Positions 1 to 7,492 of a stretch of 64,000 bases of DNA are shown here, in pieces (the first letter of the stretch is position 1; each line of letters opens with the position of its first letter). The DNA comes from Nonomuraea helvata. Lineage in GTDB: Bacteria > Actinomycetota > Actinomycetes > Streptosporangiales > Streptosporangiaceae. The notes under the pieces are model-generated. The model made no database searches, was not told where the DNA came from, and saw only the letters and a program-made list of their open reading frames with translations. A program made the translations under genes and the position numbers. The stretch covers positions 558,001-622,000 of the forward strand of contig NZ_BAAAXV010000005.1 of the NCBI RefSeq assembly GCF_039535785.1. Direction: 5' to 3'.

Positions 1-227
1 CGTGTGCCCGCGACGATCCCCAGTACGATCTTCGCGTAGTGTGGCGGCCCGTCACCGCGCGAAGAATCCGGCACCGCCGGCAGGATGCCGAGGTCACGCG
101 GACCGCGGGCCGGAACCCCGGCGACGACCGGAGCCGTTCGTACGACTACGCCGGCGGCCGCGCCAAGAGCCGCGGGATTCATCAGCGGCCCGAGCACATC
201 GACGACCGTCGGGCACACCAAGGAGCT
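1..227 (-). pseudogene. anthranilate phosphoribosyltransferase (trpD) relic, runs off window start
   Basis: Read on the reverse strand, this stretch translates without a stop into a segment containing VVDVLGPLMNPA followed by APVVAGVPARG. These resemble the conserved TrpD phosphoribosyl-anthranilate site (LLGPLxNPA) and the actinobacterial 'MAPVVAGVxARRG' stretch that follows it. No start, RBS or flanking conserved TrpD sequence is visible, and the part beyond residue ~50 no longer matches. It is therefore read as a decayed fragment. A second tryptophan-pathway relic (trpE-like) lies 1.7 kb away on the same strand. The identity rests on motif recognition only. Confidence 0.5.
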
Positions 228-298
228 CCCGTGCCGCGGGAGGGTGGCGCATCGCCGGCCGCGCCACGCATGGCCGCGCCCATGGACCACTCCGTGTT

Positions 299-342
299 CT
301 CTCACTGTTCTCTCACTGTTCTTTCGCTGCTCTTTCGCTGTT
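299..342. repeat. four tandem 11-bp repeats upstream of the MocR gene
   Basis: Two exact copies of ctctcactgtt are followed by ctttcgctgct and ctttcgctgtt, giving four head-to-tail 11-bp units about 210 bp upstream of the MocR start. One helical turn per unit would place each copy on the same DNA face. MocR-type regulators often bind direct repeats, so these are candidate operators. That role is inference. Confidence 0.6.
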
Positions 343-550
343 GTCCCGCGTCCGGCGTTTCAGCCGGCAATGGCGTCGGCCGAGTCGATTTCACGCCCCG
401 TGGGCGGGCCAATCCGCACTGAAAGGAAAGCCACCGCCGACCCGGGATGGTCAGCGCTCAAGAAGCCAACACCCAGGAAAGTCGGCACGGAGGGAAATCA
501 GGCTACGAGGGGAAATACGCGCTGAACGAAAGTCAGCGCCGGGGGGAAGA

Positions 551-1933
551 ATGTTACCGATCACCATCGACCGGAAGTCGCGGCTGCCCATGACCGCGCA
601 GATCCAGTCAGCCATCCGCGGACGGATACAGGACGGCACCCTGCATCCAGGTGTCCGGTTGCCGTCGAGCCGCGATCTCGCCGAAGACCTTGGAGTCTCC
701 CGCAGCGTCGTGGTCCAGGCCTATGGACAGCTGATCGCCGAGGGCTATCTCCGGGCCACTCAGGGGTCGAGCACCAGGGTGGCGACACATCTGCCTCATC
801 TCGACCGAGCCACGGTCGAGCCGATCAGAAGCACGGAAGCCCGTTTCGACCTGCGGGTCGACGCGACGAGCACGGTGCTGTTCCCCTCACGTGAATGGCT
901 GCAGGCCTACGAGCACGTGGGGCGATCGATCGGTGAACCCGGTCCGCGGCGGCACCCTCTCGGCGTTCCGGAACTCCGAGCCGAACTCGCCGCATACCTG
1001 GGCCGTTCGCGGGGAGTCCTGGCGACCGCCGCGGAGGTCGCCGTCACCGCGGACTTCGACCACACCGTCGGCGTGGTGTGCCACGTCCTGCGCGAGCTCG
1101 GGGGCGACCACATCGCCGTGGAGGACCCCGGCGCACCCTGGCAGGCCAGGTTCGCCAAGCACGCCGGCCTGGCGGTGACCGGTGTGCCCGTGGACGGCGA
1201 GGGGATTGACGTCAACGCGCTTGCGCGGTCCGGAGCGCGCGCTGTGCTGGTCACCCCGGTGTCGCAGGTGCCGACGGGGGTCGTACTGTCACCGAGCCGA
1301 CGGGAGGCGCTGCTGCGCTGGGCCGCCGACGTGGACGGCTGGGTGATCGAGTACGACCGGGACGGGCATCTGTGGTTCGACGCCGGCAGTGGTCCGCTCG
1401 CCCTGCAACGGCATCATCCGGAACGGGTGATCTACGTCGGGGCGACCGGGGCCCTGCTCGGTTCGTGTATACGGCTCGGCTGGGCGGTGGCGCCGGCCTC
1501 GGTGGTGGACCGGCTCGGTCTGATGCAGTTGGGCGCCCCGGACCCGCTCACCCAGCTGACATTCGCCCACTTCGTCGCGTCAGGCGTGCTGGATCAGCAC
1601 GTTCGACATGTCCGGAGCGTCTTCCGGGCACGGCGCTCCGCGCTGCGGGACGCCGTCGAGCAACACCTGCCGGGCGCCAGGATGACCGGCGTGCCTGCTG
1701 GTACCCACGCGTACATCCAGTGGCCCAGCGGAGTCGACGACGTCCGGCTGGCCGCTCTCGCGCGGGCCAGGTCGGTTCTCGTGCATCCCGGCAGGCACTT
1801 CCAGCTCAGCCGCCGGCCGTCCGCCCCCGGGGTGGTGGTCGGCTACGGTGCGGTGCGCAGCGGCCAGCTCCCGGAGGCCGTCGGTGTGCTCGCCGCCGCG
1901 ATGCGCCAGGTCACCGGGCTGCTCGCGTCGTGA
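551..1933 (+). CDS. MocR/GabR-type transcriptional regulator (GntR HTH fused to aminotransferase-like domain)
   Basis: The protein has 460 residues. The ATG follows a ggggggaag ribosome-binding site, although the frame stays open far upstream. Residues ~10-75 are a GntR winged helix (RLPSSRDLAEDLGVSRSVVV). The rest is a fold-type I aminotransferase-like domain with VEDPG, VTPVSQVPTGV and YDRDGHLWF motifs. Family members use pyridoxal phosphate held by a lysine in a G-T-F-S-K-like motif before RLG. Here that segment reads YVGATGALLGSCIRLGW, so residue 301 is Ala where the lysine is expected. The regulator may not hold PLP covalently and may sense another ligand. It sits upstream of the DAHP synthase-oxidase-cyclase-P450 genes and is their likely regulator. 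Confidence 0.88.
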   Translation: MLPITIDRKSRLPMTAQIQSAIRGRIQDGTLHPGVRLPSSRDLAEDLGVSRSVVVQAYGQLIAEGYLRATQGSSTRVATHLPHLDRATVEPIRSTEARFDLRVDATSTVLFPSREWLQAYEHVGRSIGEPGPRRHPLGVPELRAELAAYLGRSRGVLATAAEVAVTADFDHTVGVVCHVLRELGGDHIAVEDPGAPWQARFAKHAGLAVTGVPVDGEGIDVNALARSGARAVLVTPVSQVPTGVVLSPSRREALLRWAADVDGWVIEYDRDGHLWFDAGSGPLALQRHHPERVIYVGATGALLGSCIRLGWAVAPASVVDRLGLMQLGAPDPLTQLTFAHFVASGVLDQHVRHVRSVFRARRSALRDAVEQHLPGARMTGVPAGTHAYIQWPSGVDDVRLAALARARSVLVHPGRHFQLSRRPSAPGVVVGYGAVRSGQLPEAVGVLAAAMRQVTGLLAS

Positions 1934-1968
1934 CGCCGGCCAGGAAGTTCGCCACCATCGCCATGCCG

Positions 1969-2293
1969 TCATGGTGACTCGACCTCGACCTGGATCTCGA
2001 CCTGGATCTCGACCTCGATCTCGACCTCGACCTCGATGTCGTCGGTGATCTTCATCGCGCGGCTTCGGCGTCCCCGTCATGGTCCAGGCGGGGAACGTCG
2101 CACACAGGACATCCCCGACGTCCCGATCGGCGACCTTGTCCGCGCCCATCGGGTCGTAGCACGTGGTGCCCGCGATCGGCCGCATGGTGATGTGGCCTTC
2201 GTCAGCCCGGAGCAACAACCCGGGGCTCACGCCGACGAGCGTCGCCCCGGGAAGACCCCTCTGCGCCGAGCCGCCATTAGGGAGATCACACAA
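1969..2293 (-). pseudogene. anthranilate synthase component I (TrpE/PabB/PhzE-type chorismate-binding enzyme) relic
   Basis: Reading leftwards from 2293, the translation contains LPGATLVGVSPGLLLRADEG and TMRPIAGT, then GDVLCATFPAWTMTGTPKPR. These are two hallmark blocks of chorismate-utilising enzymes (SPExLL...RPIAGT and ATFPAGTxSGAPKxRAM). In intact proteins they are separated by tens of residues that are missing here, so there is an internal deletion. After TPKPR the frame shifts near 2056-2062. The next frame continues as AMKITDDIE, matching the family's RAMEIIDELE, then runs into a hexanucleotide repeat and a stop at 1969. Two lesions make it non-functional. It lies convergent to the MocR gene and divergent from the DAHP synthase. 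Confidence 0.7.
1979..2038. repeat. ten-unit hexanucleotide tandem repeat (tcgacc variants)
   Basis: About ten head-to-tail 6-bp units made from tcgacc, tcgatc and tggatc fill this stretch. On the reverse strand they encode alternating IEVEVEIEV-type dipeptides at the broken end of the trpE-like relic. The expansion probably arose by slippage in DNA no longer under coding constraint. Confidence 0.8.
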
Positions 2294-2393
2294 CTCTTTC
2301 TGTCAAGTGCAAAGATAATTAAACCCGTCCATAATTACCCATACCATTCGATGCCCGTCTGACCGGACCACTCGGTGCATTCATTGCACGCCA
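2280..2393 (+). promoter_or_regulatory. AT-rich promoter region of the DAHP synthase gene
   Basis: Between the trpE relic and the DAHP synthase start, the sequence is strikingly A+T rich for this genome (for example aaagataattaaacc and cataattaccca near 2310-2345). It contains several -10-like hexamers, including GATAAT and TAATTA. No single -35/-10 pair stands out, so only a promoter region is called. It is the probable start of transcription for the genes through the P450. Confidence 0.4.
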
Positions 2394-3749
2394 GTGAGAG
2401 ATTGTGATGATCTGCCATCCGTGACGAATTCCGAATTACTCGTCTCTTGGCGTGACATGCCCGCGACGCACCAGCCGGACTGGCCGGACCGTGCGGCTCT
2501 GGGGGACGTGCTGACCAGGCTGTCCGCCGCGCCCGGTCTGGTCACGCCGAGCGCATGCGAAAGCCTGCGCTCCCGGCTGGCGGCGGTGGCCAACGGCGAG
2601 GCGTTCGCGCTGCAGGGCGGCGACTGCGCGGAGACGTTCGACGGCGTGACCCCGGACGCGATCCGCAACAAGACCAAGACCTTGCTGCAGATGGCCGTCA
2701 TCTTCACCTATGCGGCGGCGAGGCCGGTTGTGAAGATCGGCCGGATGGCGGGGCAGTACGCCAAACCGCGCTCGAGCCCCGTCGAGACCCGGGACGGCGT
2801 GACGCTCCCGGTGTATCTGGGCGACGCGGTGAACGGCTTCGACTTCGATCCTGCGGCCCGCGTGCCGGACCCGGCTCGGCTGTGGCGGATGTACGAAGCC
2901 TCGCGGTTCACACTGGATATCGTGGCCGGCCACGCGCGCGACGGGTACGCGGGCCTGGATCAGTTGCACCGGTGGAACCGGGACTTCGTGGCGAACTCTC
3001 CGGCAGGCGCCCGTTACGAGGAGCTGGCCTACGAGATCGACCACGCACTGCGGTTCATGGGCGCCTGCGGGGTCCAACTCGACGAGCTGCGTTCGGTCGA
3101 GATCTTCGCCAGTCACGAGGGGCTGCTGCTGGACTACGAGAACGCGCTCACCCGCATCGACCCTGACAGCGGGCTGACGTACGCCACCAGCGGCCACATG
3201 CTCTGGATCGGCGAGCGCACACGCGCGTTGGACGGCGCGCACGTCGCCTACTGCCGGAGCATCGCGAACCCCATCGGGGTCAAGCTCGGCCCGACGACAA
3301 CGCCGGCCGAGGTCCGCTCCTATGTGGACATCCTCGATCCGGACCGGCAGCCGGGGCGGTTGACCTTCATCACCAGAATGGGCGCGCGGCAGATCCGCGA
3401 CCGACTGCCCGGTCTGATCCGCGCCGCCCAGGAGACCGGCGGGAAGCCGACCTGGATCAGCGATCCCATGCACGGCAACACCTTCCTCGCGCCGAGTGGC
3501 CACAAAACCCGGCGCCTCGCCGACATCCTCGACGAGGTGCGCGGATTCTTCGACGTCCATCGCGCGCTCGGCACCCACCCTGGCGGCATCCACGTCGAGT
3601 TCACCGGCGAGGACGTGACCGAGTGCATCGGTGGCGGCGCCGAGATCCTGGCCGACGACCTGCACCACCGCTACGAGTCCGCGTGCGACCCGAGGCTCAA
3701 CCGCAGCCAGTCTCTCGACCTGGCCTTCGACATCGCCGAGCTCCTGTGA
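2394..3749 (+). CDS. class II 3-deoxy-D-arabino-heptulosonate 7-phosphate (DAHP) synthase
   Basis: This enzyme condenses phosphoenolpyruvate and erythrose 4-phosphate, the first step of the shikimate pathway, in the cytoplasm. The 451 residues span the class II (plant/actinobacterial AroG, PhzC) family. They include QGGDCAETF (metal Cys), RMAGQYAKPRS, the NPIGVKLGP block, THPGGIHVEFTGEDVTEC and SDPMHGNT (metal His). Similar dedicated copies occur in clusters making chorismate-derived products. The start is uncertain: GTG at 2394 gives the longest product, GTG at 2421 is also in frame, and neither has a clear RBS. The gene stops 65 bp before the oxidase gene, probably in one operon. Confidence 0.93.
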   Translation: MRDCDDLPSVTNSELLVSWRDMPATHQPDWPDRAALGDVLTRLSAAPGLVTPSACESLRSRLAAVANGEAFALQGGDCAETFDGVTPDAIRNKTKTLLQMAVIFTYAAARPVVKIGRMAGQYAKPRSSPVETRDGVTLPVYLGDAVNGFDFDPAARVPDPARLWRMYEASRFTLDIVAGHARDGYAGLDQLHRWNRDFVANSPAGARYEELAYEIDHALRFMGACGVQLDELRSVEIFASHEGLLLDYENALTRIDPDSGLTYATSGHMLWIGERTRALDGAHVAYCRSIANPIGVKLGPTTTPAEVRSYVDILDPDRQPGRLTFITRMGARQIRDRLPGLIRAAQETGGKPTWISDPMHGNTFLAPSGHKTRRLADILDEVRGFFDVHRALGTHPGGIHVEFTGEDVTECIGGGAEILADDLHHRYESACDPRLNRSQSLDLAFDIAELL

Positions 3750-3814
3750 CCGTGAGCCGGTTCGGACCGGATTCGATGCTGCGATCATGCTCCGCCGCAA
3801 GAGATGGAGGGACA

Positions 3815-4948
3815 GTGAAAACCGTAGGGGTCGTGGGGACCGGCGTCATCGGAGCCTGTGTGGCTTTCTTCCTCGCGCAGCGCGGGGTGCACGTTCATTG
3901 CGTGGAGCGCGGACAACCAGGGGGTTTGACCACTGATGTCAGCTTTGCCCGATTGAGCGCCTTCCAGCAACCGACATATCCGCGGTTCGAACTGAGTCAC
4001 ACCGGGATGATCGAACACGTACATTTCGCCAAGCAGTTCACTTCCGCTCCCTGGTGGCATCCCACCGGAAGTCTGGCGTGGAGCGATGCCGCCGGCGTGG
4101 GCGGCGGCGGCACCAGCGAGTCGTTCGTGGAGGTTGTCGATCGGCTCAGCGCTTGGGGTTACCGTACGATCTGGCGCGACGCGGCCCAGGTGACCCGGGA
4201 CTGGGAGCCGGGCATCGCGTTCCCGGAGGCTCAAGCACCAGTTGTGCGCTTCCCTGACGAGGGTTGGATCGACGGGCCGAAACTGGTCTCCGCAGTGATC
4301 GAGACCGCGAAGCAGTCCGGCTCTCTGACGTTGTGGAACAGCGCGGTCGAAGAGATCGAGGTCCACGGCGACCGAGTCGTGGCGCTCCGGTTGGACAGCC
4401 AGGACCGCATCGAGGTCGATGCCGTCGTCAATGCCGCCGGTCCGGAGGCCGTCACGGTGGCCGCGGCGCTCGGAGCTCCTATGCCCGGGGCAGTCGCGAC
4501 GCGCAGCAGCCTCGTGATCGATCTCGCGACCGACGGCGATCCGGTGAAGCATGTCCTGCGCGGGGCAGAGGCGCACGTCAGGTCGGCGGGGCCGGGCCGC
4601 GTGCGGGTGCGATCCGATCAGGTCGATGCCTGTCTTCCGGCCGGAATCCGGTCCGAGCCCGGCGACGAGATCGTCAAGGACCTGTTGGAGCGGGCGTACC
4701 GTACGGTTCCGGCGTTGGCGTCGTCCACCGTCGAGCGGACCCGCATCGGCACCGCGGTGTTCCCGGCGGACGGCTTCCCCAGCGTCGGCGCATTGTCCGG
4801 CGTCTGCGGCTACTACGAGGCGTTCGCCAACAGTGGCATCACTCTTGCTCCATTCATCGGACGAACCCTGGCAACGCAGATCGTCACAGGGGAGATCCAC
4901 CCCCTGTTGGCGCGGTGCTCGCCCGGCCGTCTGCGGGTGGCGTCGTAA
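3815..4948 (+). CDS. FAD-dependent oxidoreductase (DadA/glycine oxidase-like amino-acid or amine oxidase)
   Basis: The GTG start at 3815 follows an atggaggga ribosome-binding site and gives 377 residues. The N-terminus has the FAD dinucleotide-binding fold (VGVVGTGVIGACVAFFLAQRG, acidic residue at the end of beta-2 in VER). The remaining DAO-type scaffold includes an NAAGPEA segment and a C-terminal NSGITLAPFIGR flavin-contact region. Such enzymes oxidise the C-N bond of amino acids or cyclic amines. Next to a Pictet-Spenglerase-like protein it could oxidise the amino-acid precursor or a tetrahydro-beta-carboline intermediate. That role is inferred from context. Confidence 0.82.
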   Translation: MKTVGVVGTGVIGACVAFFLAQRGVHVHCVERGQPGGLTTDVSFARLSAFQQPTYPRFELSHTGMIEHVHFAKQFTSAPWWHPTGSLAWSDAAGVGGGGTSESFVEVVDRLSAWGYRTIWRDAAQVTRDWEPGIAFPEAQAPVVRFPDEGWIDGPKLVSAVIETAKQSGSLTLWNSAVEEIEVHGDRVVALRLDSQDRIEVDAVVNAAGPEAVTVAAALGAPMPGAVATRSSLVIDLATDGDPVKHVLRGAEAHVRSAGPGRVRVRSDQVDACLPAGIRSEPGDEIVKDLLERAYRTVPALASSTVERTRIGTAVFPADGFPSVGALSGVCGYYEAFANSGITLAPFIGRTLATQIVTGEIHPLLARCSPGRLRVAS

Positions 4949-4999
4949 GGCTTCTCCAGAGAACAAGGCACGTCATCGCTTACATCAATTGGGGGACAG

Positions 5000-5932
5000 G
5001 TGTCTGCATATCCAGAACTCAGGGAGCTCATCACCAGGTACATTTCCGAGGAACCCTCGGAGATCCGGCAGATGCGCACCGGAACACTTCCCGACCTGCC
5101 CGGATCGTACGGTCAGTACTTCACCGCGTGGGATTTCGCGAACAGCATTGTCCGCGACTACTCCATGAATCTCTACCAGCTGGTGAGAATGGCGACGGAC
5201 GAGAGCCTGTCCGTCGAGAACCTGCTCACGGTCTTCCGCACGTTGGATCCCATCTACAGCACCTTCCTCGGCTACAACGGCTTCCCGATGTTGGCGGAGT
5301 ACGCCGCCAAGGTCGGGAAGCCCGCTGACGACCGCCGAGAACTCGTGGACAGGCTGTCGACGTTGACCGAATACGTGAACCGGCTGACGGCCTGGTCACA
5401 TCACTACTTCCCGTGGCATGTCGGCGAGCACTACCGGTACGCCACGAGCGACGTCACGATGCGACCGGAGTACACGCCCGCACCGGTCGACACCGAGGAC
5501 GATCCGCTCCGCCGCATTCCCATCAAGCTCACCTGGCAACCACTCGGCGTGGAGGTTACCGCCGAGCTTGCTTACGATCTCAATGAGCAGCTCTGTGTGG
5601 ACTTCGTCAAGTCGCTGCCGTTCACGGTGCTGCAGGACCACGCGGTCGTCAGTGGCGAGTCCATGTACGCCTGGGCGCCGCTGGTGAGCGTGGCGCCGAC
5701 GCCGGTGCGGGAACGCATCTGCGACGCGCCGATCGGCAGGCTCCGCTTCAGCCAGGCGACGGGCAACAAACTCATCGTCCAGTACGGACCGACCTCAGAG
5801 ACGCTCAGCAATGCCGTCCTGGGCAAGGTGATCGACGATCACATCGACAGGCTCCCCGAGGTCGGCAAGGCCGTGTGGGAGAGCACGTTTCGCACGAAGG
5901 AACACATCTGGCTCACGGCCGAGCTCCTGTAG
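5000..5932 (+). CDS. cyclophilin-fold cucumopine synthase-like protein, candidate Pictet-Spenglerase
   Basis: The GTG start at 5000 follows gggggacag and gives 310 residues. Residues 1-~165 look all-helical. From ~170 the protein matches the cyclophilin-like DUF3830/cucumopine synthase fold: a RIPIKLTW strand, then LPFTVLQDHAVVSGESMY, then GNKLIVQYGPTSE, ending in a helical tail. Known relatives of this architecture (KslB of kitasetaline, StnK2 of streptonigrin, cucumopine synthase) join an amino acid such as tryptophan or histidine to a 2-oxo acid or aldehyde by Pictet-Spengler cyclisation. With the DAHP synthase and the trp relics, tryptophan is the likeliest substrate. The fold call is fairly firm; the substrate is inference. 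Confidence 0.72.
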   Translation: MSAYPELRELITRYISEEPSEIRQMRTGTLPDLPGSYGQYFTAWDFANSIVRDYSMNLYQLVRMATDESLSVENLLTVFRTLDPIYSTFLGYNGFPMLAEYAAKVGKPADDRRELVDRLSTLTEYVNRLTAWSHHYFPWHVGEHYRYATSDVTMRPEYTPAPVDTEDDPLRRIPIKLTWQPLGVEVTAELAYDLNEQLCVDFVKSLPFTVLQDHAVVSGESMYAWAPLVSVAPTPVRERICDAPIGRLRFSQATGNKLIVQYGPTSETLSNAVLGKVIDDHIDRLPEVGKAVWESTFRTKEHIWLTAELL

Positions 5933-5960
5933 TGACCACCACGTCGGCAGGACGCGCCGC

Positions 5961-5999
5961 GCCGGAGAAAAGGGCCGGAGAAAAGGGCCGGAGAAAAGG
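5961..5999 (+). repeat. three exact 13-bp tandem repeats carrying Shine-Dalgarno-like sequence
   Basis: The unit gccggagaaaagg occurs three times head to tail, ending just before the gaagg that precedes the P450 start at 6006. Each copy carries a purine-rich RBS-like core, so the P450 start is preceded by an array of ribosome-binding-like sites. Copy-number change would alter spacing and possibly translation. Confidence 0.85.
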
Positions 6000-6005
6000 G
6001 AAGGC

Positions 6006-7184
6006 ATGACCAGCACATCGAGCAAGCCGACCAGAGATCTGCTGTTTCCCGAGCTGAGCGACTCGATCGAGGAGCGGATAGCCTGGTTCCAGCAGATGCA
6101 GAAGAACGAGCCATTACGCTTCCGTCCGGAGTACAACCTCTGGGAGGTGTTCCGGTACGAAGACGTCAGTCACGTGCTCAAGAATCCCGACACCTTCTCG
6201 GTGACCAACAAGACCCATATGGGCCTGCCATTCTCCTTCGGCCGGGCGGACATACCGGAGCATCGCTTCCTGCGCGGCTTCGTCGCGCGATCGTTCGTGC
6301 CGGGCAACATCGAGAGTCGGGCGCCGGAATTCACGTCGATGGTCGACTCGCTGCTCGCGCCCGCCCTGGCCTCCGGCAGGATGGAGACGCTCGGGGAGCT
6401 GTGCTTCCCGCTCATGGAACGCGTCATCGGGGACATGTTCGGGTTGCGGATCACGGGCGCCGGCCGTTTCCGTGAGTGGTCCGACCAGATGTTCGGCCAG
6501 CTGATCGGGGTTCGTTCGCCGGATCACGCCGACGTGGTCGATCTGTTCACGGAGCAGCTCAACGAGCGCAAACGCAAGCCGAGCGACGATCTGATGAGCG
6601 TTCTGCTCGCGGAGCGGAGCAAAGACGGACGATTGGCGGAGGAGAAAATCGTCCACATGTGCCTGGATCTGGCGACCGCGGGCAATGCCCCGCTCTCCCT
6701 CATGCTGGCCTACGCCATCGCTCGTTTCTGCCTGGACCCGGAGCTCTACCAGACGCTGCGGCGCGACCCCTCGCTGATTCCGGGGGCCATCGAGGAGATC
6801 CTTCGCTACGACTTCTCGTGGTTCAACCTGTGGCGCACGGCTCGGAACGACACCGTGCTGGGTGGGCACGAGATCAAGGCGGGTCAGTACGTGGTGGTCT
6901 GGGACTCGGCAGCCAACTTCGACGAGACCTACTTCCCACACGCGGAACGATTCGACATCAGGCGCTCCCCCAATCCCCATCTGACCTTCGGGCAGGGCAT
7001 GTACATCTGTCTTGGCCTGCCCCTGGTGCGGGTGCTGGGGCGCATCGTGCTGGAGCGGCTCGTCGCCACCTTCTCCGACATTCGCTTCGATGCGGAGAAA
7101 CCCATGCGGTCTCTTGATCAGATGAAGGACTACATCGTGTCGCTGGATGTGGTCCTGACACCGTCAAACGCCGCCGTTTCCTGA
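6006..7184 (+). CDS. cytochrome P450 of the metabolite cluster
   Basis: The protein has 392 residues with the ExxR motif (EEILR) and the haem-binding loop FGQGMYICLG (Cys335). The I-helix reads LATAGNAPLS (Gly226-Asn-Ala-Pro). The usual A-G-x-[D/E]-T acid-alcohol pair for oxygen activation is therefore absent. Some P450s lacking the threonine rely on the substrate for proton delivery; others have lost mono-oxygenase chemistry. It is the last gene of the DAHP synthase-oxidase-cyclase run, 73 bp after the cyclase, and presumably tailors the cyclised product. Electron-transfer partners are not encoded nearby. Confidence 0.9.
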   Translation: MTSTSSKPTRDLLFPELSDSIEERIAWFQQMQKNEPLRFRPEYNLWEVFRYEDVSHVLKNPDTFSVTNKTHMGLPFSFGRADIPEHRFLRGFVARSFVPGNIESRAPEFTSMVDSLLAPALASGRMETLGELCFPLMERVIGDMFGLRITGAGRFREWSDQMFGQLIGVRSPDHADVVDLFTEQLNERKRKPSDDLMSVLLAERSKDGRLAEEKIVHMCLDLATAGNAPLSLMLAYAIARFCLDPELYQTLRRDPSLIPGAIEEILRYDFSWFNLWRTARNDTVLGGHEIKAGQYVVVWDSAANFDETYFPHAERFDIRRSPNPHLTFGQGMYICLGLPLVRVLGRIVLERLVATFSDIRFDAEKPMRSLDQMKDYIVSLDVVLTPSNAAVS

Positions 7185-7354
7185 CGTTCCCGCTGTCGGC
7201 CGTCTGAGACGAGGGCGGCACAGATGGCACAGACGAGGCGGCAGAGGAGGTGGCAACCGCGCACCTTCTTTGCCGCCTCGGTCAGGTTCTGCGACGGATG
7301 TCGCCGCCCGGCACCGCGTCCGGGTGGAAGCGCATCCACCGCCGCGGGCAGCCC

Positions 7355-7492
7355 GGGGCCGACCCGCTCCCCGCGCTCATCAACCGCTTCCCCACCATGC
7401 GCCTGGCCGTACCGGCTGAAGAGGTCGGCCTGCGCCCGGAGACCGCGGACATCTACGGAGTCAAGAGCCTCCCGGTCACCTGGGACGTGTGA
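7355..7492 (+). pseudogene. cytochrome P450 C-terminal relic
   Basis: The translation PALINRFPTMRLAVPAEEV followed by an IYGVKSLPVTWDV ending is the standard C-terminus of actinobacterial P450s (L-x-x-RFP-x-x-RLAVP ... GVxxLPVTW). The haem loop and everything upstream are missing, so about 45 residues survive. It lies directly after the intact P450 and overlaps the 3' end of the serine hydrolase gene on the other strand. Confidence 0.75.

Noticed and set aside
2..550. Very long open frame running into the MocR gene from the window start
   Set aside because: The extra 183 codons are Arg/Pro-rich shadow sequence over the trpD relic and repeats. The ATG at 551 has a strong RBS and starts the GntR domain.
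2436..3800. 454-codon reverse open frame opposite the DAHP synthase
   Set aside because: Antisense shadow of a high-GC gene: Val/Ala/Arg/Gly-rich with no domain, and the forward strand encodes a complete conserved enzyme.
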